Below, piece by piece: positions 1 through 8,451 of a DNA stretch of 64,000 nt (position 1 is the first letter of the stretch; the number at the start of each line of letters is the position of its first letter). The stretch is taken from assembly GCA_035297145.1 (NCBI GenBank), contig DATGZN010000109.1, positions 62,001-126,000 on the forward strand, given 5' to 3'. This DNA comes from QHXW01 sp035297145. Lineage in GTDB: Bacteria > Acidobacteriota > Terriglobia > Bryobacterales > Bryobacteraceae. Under the pieces are notes generated by a model. That model did no database searches. It saw only the letters and a list, made by a program, of their open reading frames with translations, and was not told the origin of the DNA. Made by a program: the position numbers and the translations under genes.

Positions 1-1
1 G

Positions 2-757
2 CGCCAGTTTATCGTCAGCCACAACATTGTGACGCTTCCAACGCTCGATCCGCCGATCGTGGAAGAGACTCCTCCCTTCATGCGCGCCCTGAGCACCGCC
101 TCCCTGGATCCGCCCGGGCCTTATGAGCGAGTGGCTAAAGAAGCGTTTTTTAACGCGACCCTGCCGGAGCCTGACTGGACGAAGGAGAAGGCAGAAGATT
201 ACTTGCAGGCTTTCCATCGCGGAACCATCATCAGCACCGCCGTGCACGAAGTCTATCCGGGGCACTACGTGCAGTTTCTGTGGATGAAGAAGGCGCCGTC
301 CAAGGTGCGCAAATTGATTGATGCGAACAGCAACGCCGAGGGATGGGCGCACTATACAGAGCAGATGATGCTCGACGAAGGCTACGGGAACGGCGATCTC
401 AAGTTGCGGCTAGGCCAGTTACAGGACGCGCTGCTGCGGAACGCGCGCTACATTGTCGGGATCGAGATGCACACCGGCCGGATGAGCATCGACCAGGCCG
501 TTGAGTTCTTTGTCAAGGAAGGGTATCAAAAGCATGCTATCGGTGAAGAAGAGGCCAAGCGTGGCGGGTCGGACCCGACGTATCTTTACTACACCCTCGG
601 CAAACTGGAGATCCTGAAGCTCCGCGAGGATTACCGGAAGCTGCGCGGCGCCCAGTTCAGCCTGCTCGAGTTCCACGACAAGTTTCTCGCGCAAGGATGC
701 CCGCCCATCAAGATTGTTCGGCGCGCCATGCTGGGCAACGACAGTCCCGTGCTGTGA
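2..757 (+). CDS. DUF885 family protein, C-terminal part (cut by window start)
   Basis: The reading frame is open from base 2 with no credible start, so the gene begins upstream of the window and only about 250 C-terminal residues are seen. The sequence HEVYPGH (encoded near 247-267) is an HExxxGH-type metal-binding motif typical of the DUF885 family of zinc metallopeptidase-like proteins, and the following block with NAEGWAHY supplies the usual downstream glutamate. DUF885 proteins are commonly exported and about 550-600 residues long; the N-terminus and any signal peptide lie outside. The stop codon overlaps the GTG start of the HAD gene (GTGA), so the two are probably translationally coupled. 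Substrate unknown. Confidence 0.85.
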   Translation, partial: RQFIVSHNIVTLPTLDPPIVEETPPFMRALSTASLDPPGPYERVAKEAFFNATLPEPDWTKEKAEDYLQAFHRGTIISTAVHEVYPGHYVQFLWMKKAPSKVRKLIDANSNAEGWAHYTEQMMLDEGYGNGDLKLRLGQLQDALLRNARYIVGIEMHTGRMSIDQAVEFFVKEGYQKHAIGEEEAKRGGSDPTYLYYTLGKLEILKLREDYRKLRGAQFSLLEFHDKFLAQGCPPIKIVRRAMLGNDSPVL

Positions 758-1386
758 TTCCACGCTTCCCGGTCTATCTCTTCGATATCGATGGCACGCT
801 GCTCGATTCGGCGCCCGATATCTGCGGAGCGCAAAGGGAGGTGCTCGCGGCCGCCGGGTCTTCGCCTGCCAGCTTCGAGTTCCTCAGAGGGTATGTCGGA
901 TTGGAATTGCGGACGGTGTTTCGTGCGATGATTCCGGATCTCAGCGACCTTGAGTTAGAGAAGCTCAGTGCGGAGTATACCCTCAACTATCGCGGCAGGA
1001 AGCACGCGGGTACGCGTCCGTATCCAGGTGTGCCGGAGGCGCTGGCTGCGCTAGGCGGAAGGAAATCGACGGCGACGACGAAAAGCACAGCGGGTACGAA
1101 ATTGGTGCTGGAGCACTTCGGATTGTTGCCATACTTCGACCACGTGCAAGGCAGCGACGGGATGCGCTGCAAGCCCGCGCCCGACGTGGTCTTGGCGGCG
1201 ATGGCCGGGCTGGGCGCGAAGGCGGAGGATTGTCTTCTGGTCGGTGATTCGCCGGCCGACATGGAAGCCGGCCGGTCGGCGGGAGTCAAAATCTGCGCTG
1301 TGACCTATGGCTACGGCGATCCGGGCGAACTGGCCAAATGGCAGCCGGACTACCGGGTTTCGGACCTGCGCGAATTGGTGGCATGA
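754..1386 (+). CDS. HAD-family phosphatase, phosphoglycolate phosphatase-like
   Basis: 210 residues if started at the GTG that overlaps the previous stop (GTGA). A longer in-frame reading from 697 has no family-like sequence before that point. HAD motif I is FDIDGTLLDS (nucleophile Asp11, acid Asp13), a CKPAPD stretch supplies the motif III lysine, and GDSPADMEAG is motif IV. The helical cap between motifs I and II matches the Gph/PgmB-like subclass. The motif II region (STATTKSTAG) is slightly unusual but keeps the Thr. Expected role: cytosolic Mg-dependent hydrolysis of a small phosphate ester such as 2-phosphoglycolate; the exact substrate cannot be read from sequence. Confidence 0.85.
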   Translation: MIPRFPVYLFDIDGTLLDSAPDICGAQREVLAAAGSSPASFEFLRGYVGLELRTVFRAMIPDLSDLELEKLSAEYTLNYRGRKHAGTRPYPGVPEALAALGGRKSTATTKSTAGTKLVLEHFGLLPYFDHVQGSDGMRCKPAPDVVLAAMAGLGAKAEDCLLVGDSPADMEAGRSAGVKICAVTYGYGDPGELAKWQPDYRVSDLRELVA

Positions 1387-1420
1387 TGGTTCTCTAACCG
1401 CCACGCAAGGAGAAAGAGAT

Positions 1421-2701
1421 ATGGCAGAAGGCTTTCCGCGCCGCGATTTTCTGAAGACGTCGGCGGCGGCCGCATTGAGCGCACCCGCTGTTTTGCGGGC
1501 TCAAAACGCCAACAGCAAGCTGAATATCGGCTGGATCGGCGTGGGCACGCGCGGCTACGCCGGCCTCGACTGGCTGCACAAAGCCGTGCCCGATGGCGTG
1601 GCCGTGACGGCTATTTGCGACACTTACACCGGCCATCTGGCGCGCGCCAAAGATCGCATTCAAACCATCTACGGCATCACGCCGAAGACTTACAACGATT
1701 ATCGCGATCTGCTGGCCGATAAATCCATCGACGCCGTATTCATCATGACGCCCGAGCACCTGCACCACGACATGACCATCGCCGCTCTTCGCGCCGGCAA
1801 GAATGTCTACATCGAAAAGCCACTCGCGCACACGATTGAAGAGGGATTCGACATCGTCAACGAATGGAAGAAGTCAGGTAAGGTCGTGCAGGTGGGAACG
1901 CAGAACCGCAGCTCGTCGCTGTACAAGAAAGCCAAAGAGATGGTGGAACAAGGGCAGATCGGCGACATCCATTACGTGCGCGCGTTCTGGTACCGCAACT
2001 CGGCCCCCAACGATCCGGCGTGGCGCTACGTTGTTCCACCGGAGGCCAATCCCGAGAATACCGACTGGCCGAAGTTTCTGGGGCCTGCCCCGCAGCACGC
2101 GTGGGATCCGCAGCGCTATTTTCAATGGCGCCTCTATTGGGATTACTCAGGCGGCATTTCGACCGATCTGCTGGTGCACCAGACCGACATCGTCAACTTC
2201 GTTCTTAGCAAAACCGTGCCGCTTACGTGCATGGCTTCGGGCGGCATCTATCGCTGGACTGATAAGACCGACGACCGCGACGTGCCCGACACGCTGAGCG
2301 CCATCTACGAGTACCCCGATCGCTTCCACATCAACTACAGTTGCTACTTCGGCAACGTGCACTATGGCTACGGTGAGCAGTTCTGCGGCAATGAAGGCAC
2401 CATCGAAGTCCTCAACCGGCAGGACCTCAACTTCTATCCGGAGAAGTACAGGAACGCCGACCAGCGCATCGCCTCGCGTCCCGAATTCCACCTGAACGGG
2501 ATGAAAGACTTTGGCGAGCAGGATGGCGCCATTAGCCATTTCCGCAACTTCATCGAGGCTGTCGAAGGCAAAGCCACGGTGATCGCGCCGCCTACCGTGG
2601 GGCAGCAGGCCGCCATCTCCGGCCACATGGCCACGCTGTCATTTAAGAACCAAAAGAAGGTTGTTTGGGACGATAAAGCGGAAAAGTACCACTTCGCCTG
2701 A
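1421..2701 (+). CDS. Gfo/Idh/MocA family oxidoreductase, Tat-exported
   Basis: 426 residues from the ATG at 1421, preceded by AAGGAGA-type ribosome binding sequence at about 1407-1413; the longer frame upstream is discarded. The N-terminus RRDFLKTSAAAAL is a twin-arginine signal ending near AQN. The NAD(P)-binding fold follows (GWIGVGTRG), and EKPLAHT is the conserved Gfo/Idh catalytic-lysine segment; the C-terminal alpha/beta domain is complete. Secreted members of this family in Acidobacteria and Planctomycetes are thought to act on sugars or sugar acids in the periplasm. The MFS transporter 63 bp downstream on the same strand suggests a sugar-related unit. Substrate unresolved. Confidence 0.92.
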   Translation: MAEGFPRRDFLKTSAAAALSAPAVLRAQNANSKLNIGWIGVGTRGYAGLDWLHKAVPDGVAVTAICDTYTGHLARAKDRIQTIYGITPKTYNDYRDLLADKSIDAVFIMTPEHLHHDMTIAALRAGKNVYIEKPLAHTIEEGFDIVNEWKKSGKVVQVGTQNRSSSLYKKAKEMVEQGQIGDIHYVRAFWYRNSAPNDPAWRYVVPPEANPENTDWPKFLGPAPQHAWDPQRYFQWRLYWDYSGGISTDLLVHQTDIVNFVLSKTVPLTCMASGGIYRWTDKTDDRDVPDTLSAIYEYPDRFHINYSCYFGNVHYGYGEQFCGNEGTIEVLNRQDLNFYPEKYRNADQRIASRPEFHLNGMKDFGEQDGAISHFRNFIEAVEGKATVIAPPTVGQQAAISGHMATLSFKNQKKVVWDDKAEKYHFA

Positions 2702-2764
2702 TTCGCCTCGCTTGACTCGCATCGCTCCGCCACCGGCCGGACGTTTCTGGTACCATCAGCCTCT

Positions 2765-3940
2765 ATGTCCGCCGTCTCCAAAGGCCGTCTAATCACTGCC
2801 GCCATTCTGGCGATTTTCGTGTACGGGATGATTGCCTCCGTCGCGGGCACGATCGTTCCGGATGTCTCCAAACGCTTCGGCCTCACACCTGAGCAGATTG
2901 GCAACGTCTTCCTGGCTCAGGCCATCGGGCTGATCATCGCCTCGGTGGCGGTCGGACCACTACTGGACAATAAAGGCAAGAAGACGGGACTACTTCTCGG
3001 GTTTGTGCTGATAGCGGTTGCGTTGTTCGCAGTGCCGAACTCCACCGGTTACTACATGCTCATGCCCTTCATGCTGCTGCTCGGCTTGGGCGGCGGCATC
3101 ATTGTAACTGCGGCCAACGCGCTGGTGAGCGACATCAGCGATGAGCGGCGGGCGTCGACTCTGAATCTGTTGAATCTGTTCTTTGGCCTGGGCGGTTTGG
3201 CGACCCCCTTCATCGGCGCGAATCTAATGAATCACAACACCATCGCGCTGTGTTATCTGATCGCGGGTCTCACGCTCGCGACTCTGGTTTTTCACATTTC
3301 TACGGCCATGCCTCCCCCCACGGGCGAACGGGGGTTCAAATTCTCGGAAGCCGGCCCGCTGCTTGGCAGCGCAAAACTGTTTCTGCTTTCATTGCTGCTG
3401 TTCCTCTACGTTTCCTGTGAGGTGGGTGTATGGAACTGGCTGCCCAAGCACCTGGAGGCACAGGGAATCGCACCCGCCACGGCGCTGAACATCCTATCTC
3501 TGGGCTTTGCGCTCGGTTTGTTGATCGGCCGCGTGGTGGTCTCGCGGATTCTCATCAAGGTCCCCGCCGTGACCGTGACGCTGGTCGCGGCTGTTCTGAT
3601 GGCTGTAACGACCTATGGCATGCTGCAAACCAATGACGCTAAGGTGGCGGCCGTCCTCGTATTCCTCGCCGGTGTCGCGATGGCGCCGGTATTTCCCACC
3701 ACGCTCGCCATGGTAGGCGATTCATTTCAGCGCATGACCAGCACGGCGATGGGTATCGCGATCACTACTGGCTGGATCGGACTGGCGGTGAGTTCAAGCA
3801 TCATTGGCGCCATTGCCGGCACCGACCCGGCGCGCATCAAAACCGCACTGCTCGTGCTGCCGGCGTTTTCCGTGTTGATGATCGTGGTGAATCTGGCGGT
3901 GCGTCCGATGCTGAAAGCGAAGCAGAAGGCGGCGGCCTAG
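2765..3940 (+). CDS. MFS transporter
   Basis: 391 residues with about 12 hydrophobic segments and little else. The first half carries GPLLDNKGKKTG, the loop 2-3 motif of major facilitator proteins, and DISDERRASTLNLLNLFFGLGG resembles the TM5 region of FucP/glucose-galactose type permeases. Inner-membrane secondary transporter, probably proton-coupled uptake of a sugar or related solute (inference from the subgroup resemblance and the preceding Gfo/Idh oxidoreductase). Start ATG at 2765 lies 63 bp after that gene; no strong Shine-Dalgarno is visible. Confidence 0.85.
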   Translation: MSAVSKGRLITAAILAIFVYGMIASVAGTIVPDVSKRFGLTPEQIGNVFLAQAIGLIIASVAVGPLLDNKGKKTGLLLGFVLIAVALFAVPNSTGYYMLMPFMLLLGLGGGIIVTAANALVSDISDERRASTLNLLNLFFGLGGLATPFIGANLMNHNTIALCYLIAGLTLATLVFHISTAMPPPTGERGFKFSEAGPLLGSAKLFLLSLLLFLYVSCEVGVWNWLPKHLEAQGIAPATALNILSLGFALGLLIGRVVVSRILIKVPAVTVTLVAAVLMAVTTYGMLQTNDAKVAAVLVFLAGVAMAPVFPTTLAMVGDSFQRMTSTAMGIAITTGWIGLAVSSSIIGAIAGTDPARIKTALLVLPAFSVLMIVVNLAVRPMLKAKQKAAA

Positions 3941-3998
3941 CGGGATCTGCGGGAGCGCGTTACTTGACGGCGCTGCGTGCCCGTGCCATGTTCTTGTT

Positions 3999-4208
3999 AT
4001 GGGAACGTTCACGGTGATCGTTCATCCGGAGCCGGAGGGTGGTTTCTGGGGCGAAGTGGCGAGCCTGCCCGGTAGCTATTCGCAGGGTGAAACTATCGAA
4101 GAGCTGCGGGCTAATCTGCGGGAAGCTATAGCCGGCACGCTGGAAGTGATGCGAGAGCAAGGCGTAGTCCCTGAAGCCGGCGTGCAGGTCATTGAGCTCG
4201 CAGTTTGA
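3999..4208 (+). CDS. hicB: HicB-family antitoxin
   Basis: 69 residues. The pattern FTVIVHPEPEGGFWGEVASLPG followed by SQGETIEELRANLREAI is the partial RNase-H-like fold of HicB antitoxins, which bind and inhibit the HicA mRNA interferase. The order here is hicB before hicA, and the stop codon overlaps the candidate TTG start of hicA. No C-terminal DNA-binding domain fits in this short version. Upstream, TTGACG (3964-3969) with a 17-bp spacer to CATGTT would place transcription start close to the ATG, and no Shine-Dalgarno is seen, so a very short leader is possible. The toxin partner is broken (next entry). Confidence 0.85.
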   Translation: MGTFTVIVHPEPEGGFWGEVASLPGSYSQGETIEELRANLREAIAGTLEVMREQGVVPEAGVQVIELAV

Positions 4209-4400
4209 GACCGATCACCGGCAAAGAGCTTTGCCGCACGCTGGAGCAGGCCGGCTGGCGATTAGCCAGGATTCATGGCAGCCACATATCTCACAAAATC
4301 CGGTGAACGCAAGATCCTCACGGTACCCGTCCACGGTAACCAGCCGCTTAAGCCTGGCCTCGCGCGACGCTTAGCCAAAGATGCGGGTCTGAGTTGGTGA
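4205..4400 (+). pseudogene. hicA: hicA toxin remnant, single-base frameshift
   Basis: Starting from TTG at 4205 the product reads LRPITGKELCRTLEQAGWRL then ARIHGSH, which is the start of a HicA mRNA interferase including the catalytic-His GSH motif. The frame hits TGA at 4304-4306. Moving one base at the AAAA run (4295-4298) restores a normal HicA tail: KSGERKILTVPVHG, NQPLKPGLARRLAKDAGLSW, ending with TGA at 4398-4400. Removing a single A makes one uninterrupted 64-65 residue HicA. Either the toxin is inactivated or this is a homopolymer sequencing error; sequence alone cannot decide. An intact antitoxin gene sits directly upstream with overlapping stop/start. Confidence 0.85.
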
Positions 4401-4423
4401 CCAATGCGTTTGCAGAACGCGCT

Positions 4424-4927
4424 CTACACCACTCTGGCTTTACGCGACGCTCCCGCCGTCTCCGATTTCGCAGGTTTGCGCAGCGGCAAAGCCGTAAACC
4501 GCCGCACCTGATCGGTAACGCAAACCAGGAACATGGGCTGGCGCGCGCTCTTGAGAAGGTCGATGACGCGCTCGGCGCTCTCCTCCAGATAGATCGATCG
4601 CCCGTCGGTGAGTAGATGCACTTCCGAGTCGCTGGCCGTCGCCTCCCCCAGCCGTTTGCCCATTTCCTTTTGCAAATACTTGAGCACGCGGCGGATTTTT
4701 TGCAGGGAGAAGCCTTTGCGCCGCAACTCGGCGATGACGGAAATCTCCACCACTTCTTCGGGCATATAGACGCGCTTATGGCCGTCCTGCCGCGGCGAAA
4801 CCACCTTGCGCTCGTCCCACCACTGCAACTGCCGCAGGCTCACGCCGGAGATCCTGGCAACATCGTTGCTGGTGTAGCGTTCCTCGCTCGGCAACATGAC
4901 CGGCCGATTTTTTTTTGTTTTGAACAT
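4424..4927 (-). CDS. MerR-family transcriptional regulator
   Basis: 167 residues if started at the ATG at 4927 (MFKTKKNRPVML...); the upstream extension to 5041 looks non-coding. Residues about 15-85 form a MerR-type winged helix: YTSNDVARISGVSLRQLQWW with the following wing and helix KRVYMPEEVVEISVIAEL. A short C-terminal region has TDGRSIYLEESAERVIDLL and no effector-binding cysteines or drug-binding domain. The same SDGR/TDGR block occurs in the MerR-TPR protein at 43518-44429, so the two are paralogous regulators. Convergent with the hicBA remnant and divergent from the TPR gene at 5120. Target genes unknown. Confidence 0.85.
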   Translation of the reverse strand: MFKTKKNRPVMLPSEERYTSNDVARISGVSLRQLQWWDERKVVSPRQDGHKRVYMPEEVVEISVIAELRRKGFSLQKIRRVLKYLQKEMGKRLGEATASDSEVHLLTDGRSIYLEESAERVIDLLKSARQPMFLVCVTDQVRRFTALPLRKPAKSETAGASRKARVV

Positions 4928-5119
4928 TTCGCCAAGATAGCGCTTCGGCACTCTGATGCTACTTTGGATTGTACTGGAGAGCCGCGGGCAGGTCCAATTC
5001 TTTTTTCGGCCCGTGCTTGCGTCCGCAGGAGAGTATAACACGGCGCTGGGCCGGCAACCCGTTTTGTTGGCCTCGTGTTACCATAAAAGCGACCCCTTTT
5101 ATCCCTGCTGAGGTTTATT

Positions 5120-5824
5120 GTGGCTGGAAGAATCACGCGAAAAGAGCTGAAGACTGACAAATTTGCAGTTGAAGTAGAACACACGGTTGATTTTGTCACC
5201 CAACATCGCCGTCCTCTGGTGCTCTACGGTTCCCTCGCCGTCGCCGTGGCCTTGATCTCCGTGGGCGCCTACTTCTACATCCGGCATCAGCACATGTTGC
5301 GCGAGCAGGCCCTGGCCGACGCCATTCAGATCCAGGAAACTGCCGTCGGGCAGCAAAATCCTAATGCCCCCATGAATTTCGCCACCGAGGATGCCAAGCG
5401 GGCCGCGGCTAGCAAAGCGTTTAGCGAGATTATCGCCAAATATCCCGGAACCAATGAAGCGGCGATTGCCAAGTATTACTTGGGCGCCAGCATGGCCGAA
5501 CAGGGCAAGCTGGCCGATGCGCAGCGGTTGTTCCAGGAAGCCGTGGAAACCGGCGACCAGAATTACGCATCGCTCGCGCGCTTCTCACTCGCCCAGGTCT
5601 ACGATGCGGAAAACCATCTGGCCGACGCCGAGAAGATCCTTCGCGATCTCATCGCCCATCCCACGGCGCTCGTCTCTAAAGAGCAAGCCACCATCGAACT
5701 CGCCAAGCTCATCGCTCCCACCAAACCCGCTGAGGCGAAAAAGCTGCTCGATCCTCTTCGCGCCCAGTCCGGTCCCGTAAGCCAGGCCGCGCTCGGTGCG
5801 TTGAGCGACCAGCCCGCCCAATAA
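5120..5824 (+). CDS. TPR protein with N-terminal membrane anchor, YfgM-like
   Basis: 234 residues from a GTG start with GAGG ribosome-binding sequence 6-9 bp upstream (TGCTGAGG). A positively charged cytoplasmic N-terminus (about 35 residues) precedes one membrane helix (RPLVLYGSLAVAVALISVG, about 33-55). The remainder is alpha-helical with three or more TPR-like units (e.g. YYLGASMAEQGKLADAQRLF). This layout matches YfgM/DUF2133-type inner-membrane proteins that in E. coli work with PpiD at SecYEG in periplasmic chaperoning. Function here is inferred only from layout. The dNTPase gene follows after 11 bp, probably in the same transcript. Confidence 0.8.
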   Translation: MAGRITRKELKTDKFAVEVEHTVDFVTQHRRPLVLYGSLAVAVALISVGAYFYIRHQHMLREQALADAIQIQETAVGQQNPNAPMNFATEDAKRAAASKAFSEIIAKYPGTNEAAIAKYYLGASMAEQGKLADAQRLFQEAVETGDQNYASLARFSLAQVYDAENHLADAEKILRDLIAHPTALVSKEQATIELAKLIAPTKPAEAKKLLDPLRAQSGPVSQAALGALSDQPAQ

Positions 5825-5835
5825 GCGCGGGAATT

Positions 5836-6966
5836 GTGCTGGCTCACCTTTGCTTCCCCGTGGCGCGCAGCCACGGACGCCGCTATCCCGAGCCGGACCA
5901 CCCCTATCGCAATGCGTTCCAGCGCGATCGGGACCGCATCGTTCACGCGCGGGCCTTCCGCCGTCTCGAAGCCAAAACACAGGTTTTCACTCCAGGCCTT
6001 TCGGACCACTTCCGCAACCGCCTCACCCACACCATCGAGGTCTCGCAGATCGCGCGCACCGTGGCCTCGGTGCTGGGTCTTGACGAAGACCTCACCGAAG
6101 CCCTGGCGCTCGTCCACGATATCGGCCACCCTCCCTTCGCCCACGCCGGCGAACAGGAATTGAACCGGCAGATGCATCGCTTCAGCGATCATTTCGACCA
6201 CAACCTCCACGCCCTGCGCATTGTCGAAATATTCGAGCAGCGGTACGCGCGCTTTCCCGGTTTGAACCTGACTTTTGAAGTGCGCGAGGGCATGGCCAAG
6301 CACTCCCGTGATTTTGCCCCTGGCGAGATTCCCGAATTGGATGAGTACCTGCCGGGCAAGCGGCCGCCGCTCGAGGCGCAGCTCATCGACCTCACCGACG
6401 AGATCGCCTACAATACCGCCGACCTCGACGACGCTTTCTCCGCTCGAATCGTGGATGCTGAGCAGATTGCCATGCAGGTTCCGGCCTACGCCGCTATCTA
6501 CGAGACCATCGAGATGCAGTTCCCCGGAGCGGCGCCTCGTGAGAAATTTCAGGAAGCGCTTCGCCAACTGATCGACGGGCTGGTCTCCGGCCTGATTGAA
6601 GGCACGGTGGAGTCATCTCGGGCGTCGGGCGCGGCAAGCGCCGATGAAGTCCGTGAATATCCCCGGCGCCTCGTGGCATTCACCGCCGAGTCCCAGGCCG
6701 CCAGCCGCGAACTGAAAAGCTTCCTCCACCACCACGTTTACTCCTCCCCCGCTCTCGACCATGACCGCCGCAGTTCCACCGCCATGATGACCCAGCTCTT
6801 CCAGTTTTTCCTGGATCATCCCGAGGGCCTACCCGACGACTACCGCCACCGCACTGAAGCCGAGCCGCCGCACCGCCTGGTGTGCGACTACATCGCCGGC
6901 ATGACCGATTCCTTCTTTCATCGCACCTACGAGCAATTGCTCGGCCCTACTCCTCCGCTGTCGTGA
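5836..6966 (+). CDS. dgt: dGTPase-like HD-domain dNTP triphosphohydrolase
   Basis: 376 residues, GTG start. YRNAFQRDRDRIVHARAFRR and LEAKTQVF are the classic N-terminal signature of the Dgt/dNTPase family. The HD metal ligands are His65 (LTHTIEV), the HD pair at 94-95 in VHDIGHPPFAHAGE, and the Asp in LIDLTDEIAYNTADLDD. The family hydrolyses dNTPs to deoxynucleosides and tripolyphosphate, controlling nucleotide pools; some members limit phage replication. Length is typical of the shorter non-enterobacterial type. It follows the YfgM-like gene by 11 bp. Its last 20 bp overlap the 3' end of a small minus-strand gene (6947-7099). Confidence 0.92.
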   Translation: MLAHLCFPVARSHGRRYPEPDHPYRNAFQRDRDRIVHARAFRRLEAKTQVFTPGLSDHFRNRLTHTIEVSQIARTVASVLGLDEDLTEALALVHDIGHPPFAHAGEQELNRQMHRFSDHFDHNLHALRIVEIFEQRYARFPGLNLTFEVREGMAKHSRDFAPGEIPELDEYLPGKRPPLEAQLIDLTDEIAYNTADLDDAFSARIVDAEQIAMQVPAYAAIYETIEMQFPGAAPREKFQEALRQLIDGLVSGLIEGTVESSRASGAASADEVREYPRRLVAFTAESQAASRELKSFLHHHVYSSPALDHDRRSSTAMMTQLFQFFLDHPEGLPDDYRHRTEAEPPHRLVCDYIAGMTDSFFHRTYEQLLGPTPPLS

Positions 6967-7099
6967 AGCTCGATAACTCCGCCGAGCGCACGCCGTAAAC
7001 CTTCAGAATGTTCCGGCAGATTTCCGCGCTCAGTTTCTGCGGTTCCTCCCGCTTATCGTGCTCGATCTCCACTTTGATGAACAGGTTCGTGACGGTCAC
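6947..7099 (-). CDS. Conserved-looking 50-residue protein
   Basis: GTG start at 7099 with a GAGGGGG ribosome-binding sequence 5-11 bp upstream, stop TAG at 6947. The translation starts VTVTNLFIKVEIEHDKREEP and ends LKVYGVRSAELSSFTTAEE. It has a normal amino-acid composition, an amphipathic pattern and third-position GC preference, unlike shadow frames. It lies tail-to-tail with dgt (20-bp overlap) and head-to-head with the Cys-rich gene at 7126, only 26 bp apart, so the two 5' regions share promoter DNA. Function unknown; a small alpha/beta cytosolic protein is all that can be said. Confidence 0.65.
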   Translation of the reverse strand: MTVTNLFIKVEIEHDKREEPQKLSAEICRNILKVYGVRSAELSSFTTAEE

Positions 7100-7125
7100 T
7101 CGTCCCCCTCTTCTATACTAGAGAA

Positions 7126-7764
7126 ATGTCTTGCGCGATTTGCCATGTTCGCCGCCCGCGGCGTTTCTGCCCTGGCGTCCGCGGGGACATCTGCACCATC
7201 TGTTGCGGCACAGAGCGCGAAGTCACGGTCGATTGCCCTCTCGATTGCGTCTATCTCCGCGAGGCGCATCAACACGAGAAAATCGAGCCCGCTGATCCTC
7301 AGAGTTTTCCTAATCAGGATATACGGGTGACGGAGGAATTCCTGCGCGATCACGAGACCTTGCTCTTGTTCCTCGCTCGCACGTTGCTCGATGCGGCGCT
7401 CGCTACCTCCGGCGCGGTCGATTACGATGTGCGCGAGGCACTGGAAGCGTTGGTCCGCACCTACCGCACGCTTCAAAGTGGCGTCTATTATGAGACACGC
7501 CCCGATAATCTGCTGGCCGCCAACATCTGCCGCCTGGTGCAAACCGGGATCGACGAATTCCGCAAGCAGGAACAGGAAAGAGTGGGCATGACACAGATCC
7601 GCGACGCCGACATTCTGGGCCTGCTGGCCTTCCTCCAGCGCCTCGAGCTCGACAACAACAACGGCCGCAAGCGGGGACGCGCCTATTTAGACTTTCTGAC
7701 CGGGTTTTTCCCCGATCAGCCAGTGGAGACCGCGTCGGCCAGCCCGTCCTTGATCGTCCCGTAA
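7126..7764 (+). CDS. Cys-rich zinc-finger-like hypothetical protein
   Basis: 212 residues. The first 45 residues contain CAIC, C, CTICC and CPLDC, a clustered set of eight cysteines suggesting one or two structural zinc sites. The rest is predicted all-helical (LRDHETLLLFLARTLLDAAL and similar) and ends in LEFLxxLE-like helices around 165-195. I do not recognise a named family. The ATG at 7126 is 26 bp from the GTG of the divergent 50-residue gene. No enzyme motif is visible. It could be a regulatory or scaffold protein, which is a guess from the metal-binding head plus helical body. Confidence 0.75.
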   Translation: MSCAICHVRRPRRFCPGVRGDICTICCGTEREVTVDCPLDCVYLREAHQHEKIEPADPQSFPNQDIRVTEEFLRDHETLLLFLARTLLDAALATSGAVDYDVREALEALVRTYRTLQSGVYYETRPDNLLAANICRLVQTGIDEFRKQEQERVGMTQIRDADILGLLAFLQRLELDNNNGRKRGRAYLDFLTGFFPDQPVETASASPSLIVP

Positions 7765-7872
7765 TAATCAGTACTGGAACCAGAAGTCAGAACCGGTAAT
7801 AGTCCTCCCCAATCCTATGTCCGCTGGCTCCCGGCGCGCATTTGTGATACTTGTAAACACCAGGAGGGGGCT

Positions 7873-8304
7873 ATGGGACGGGTGAAGGATGTCCTGGGCA
7901 ATAGAGACTTGTACTCGGTCGGGCCGCACCTGACGGCGGCGGAGGTCGCTCACCGTATGGCGGAGCTGCACGTGGGGGCCATTCTGGTGATCGATCAAGG
8001 CGAGCTGAAAGGAATTTTCAGCGAGCGTGATTTTATGGTGCGAGTCGTGGTGGGTGGCCGCGATCCGAATGCGACCTCCGTTGTCGAGGTCATGACATCC
8101 AACGTGTTCACAGTGGATGAATCGGCCAGCATGGAGGAGGCCATGGAGACCATGCGCATCCACAACTGCCGCCACCTGCCCATAACTTGCCGCGATGGAG
8201 TGGTCGGTTTGCTCTCCATGCGCGATCTCATGAACTACGCGCTGGAGCAGAAGACCGAGGAACTGCACCACATGCGCGCCTACATTCACGGAAGCGGCGG
8301 GTAA
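7873..8304 (+). CDS. Tandem CBS-domain protein
   Basis: 143 residues, ATG preceded by a strong AGGAGGGGG ribosome binding site at 7861-7869. Two CBS motifs are evident: residues about 10-60 (LTAAEVAHRMAELHVGAILV, then KGIFSERDFMVRVV) and 75-130 (VMTSNVFTVDESASMEEAME, then HLPIT, VVGLLSMRDLMNYAL). A Bateman pair like this binds adenine nucleotides or S-adenosylmethionine and usually regulates a partner. No enzymatic domain is attached, so it is a free-standing sensor module. Partner not evident from the neighbours. Confidence 0.9.
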   Translation: MGRVKDVLGNRDLYSVGPHLTAAEVAHRMAELHVGAILVIDQGELKGIFSERDFMVRVVVGGRDPNATSVVEVMTSNVFTVDESASMEEAMETMRIHNCRHLPITCRDGVVGLLSMRDLMNYALEQKTEELHHMRAYIHGSGG

Positions 8305-8451
8305 CCGCCGGAGGTTTCGAACGGCCGCAGGCTGGTTATTGTGAGTGGCCCGCCATACGTGTGGGCGGAGTCTAGACTGTCTGAAACGCAGCCAGCCGAT
8401 TCCGATCCTGCCTCGGGCGGCTTCCCCATCAGAAACATTTGCGATACTCGA

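Noticed and set aside
8305..8451. Possible cobalamin riboswitch before the CbiX-like gene
   Set aside because: No B12-box core or conserved pairing could be found; only short GC-rich hairpins.
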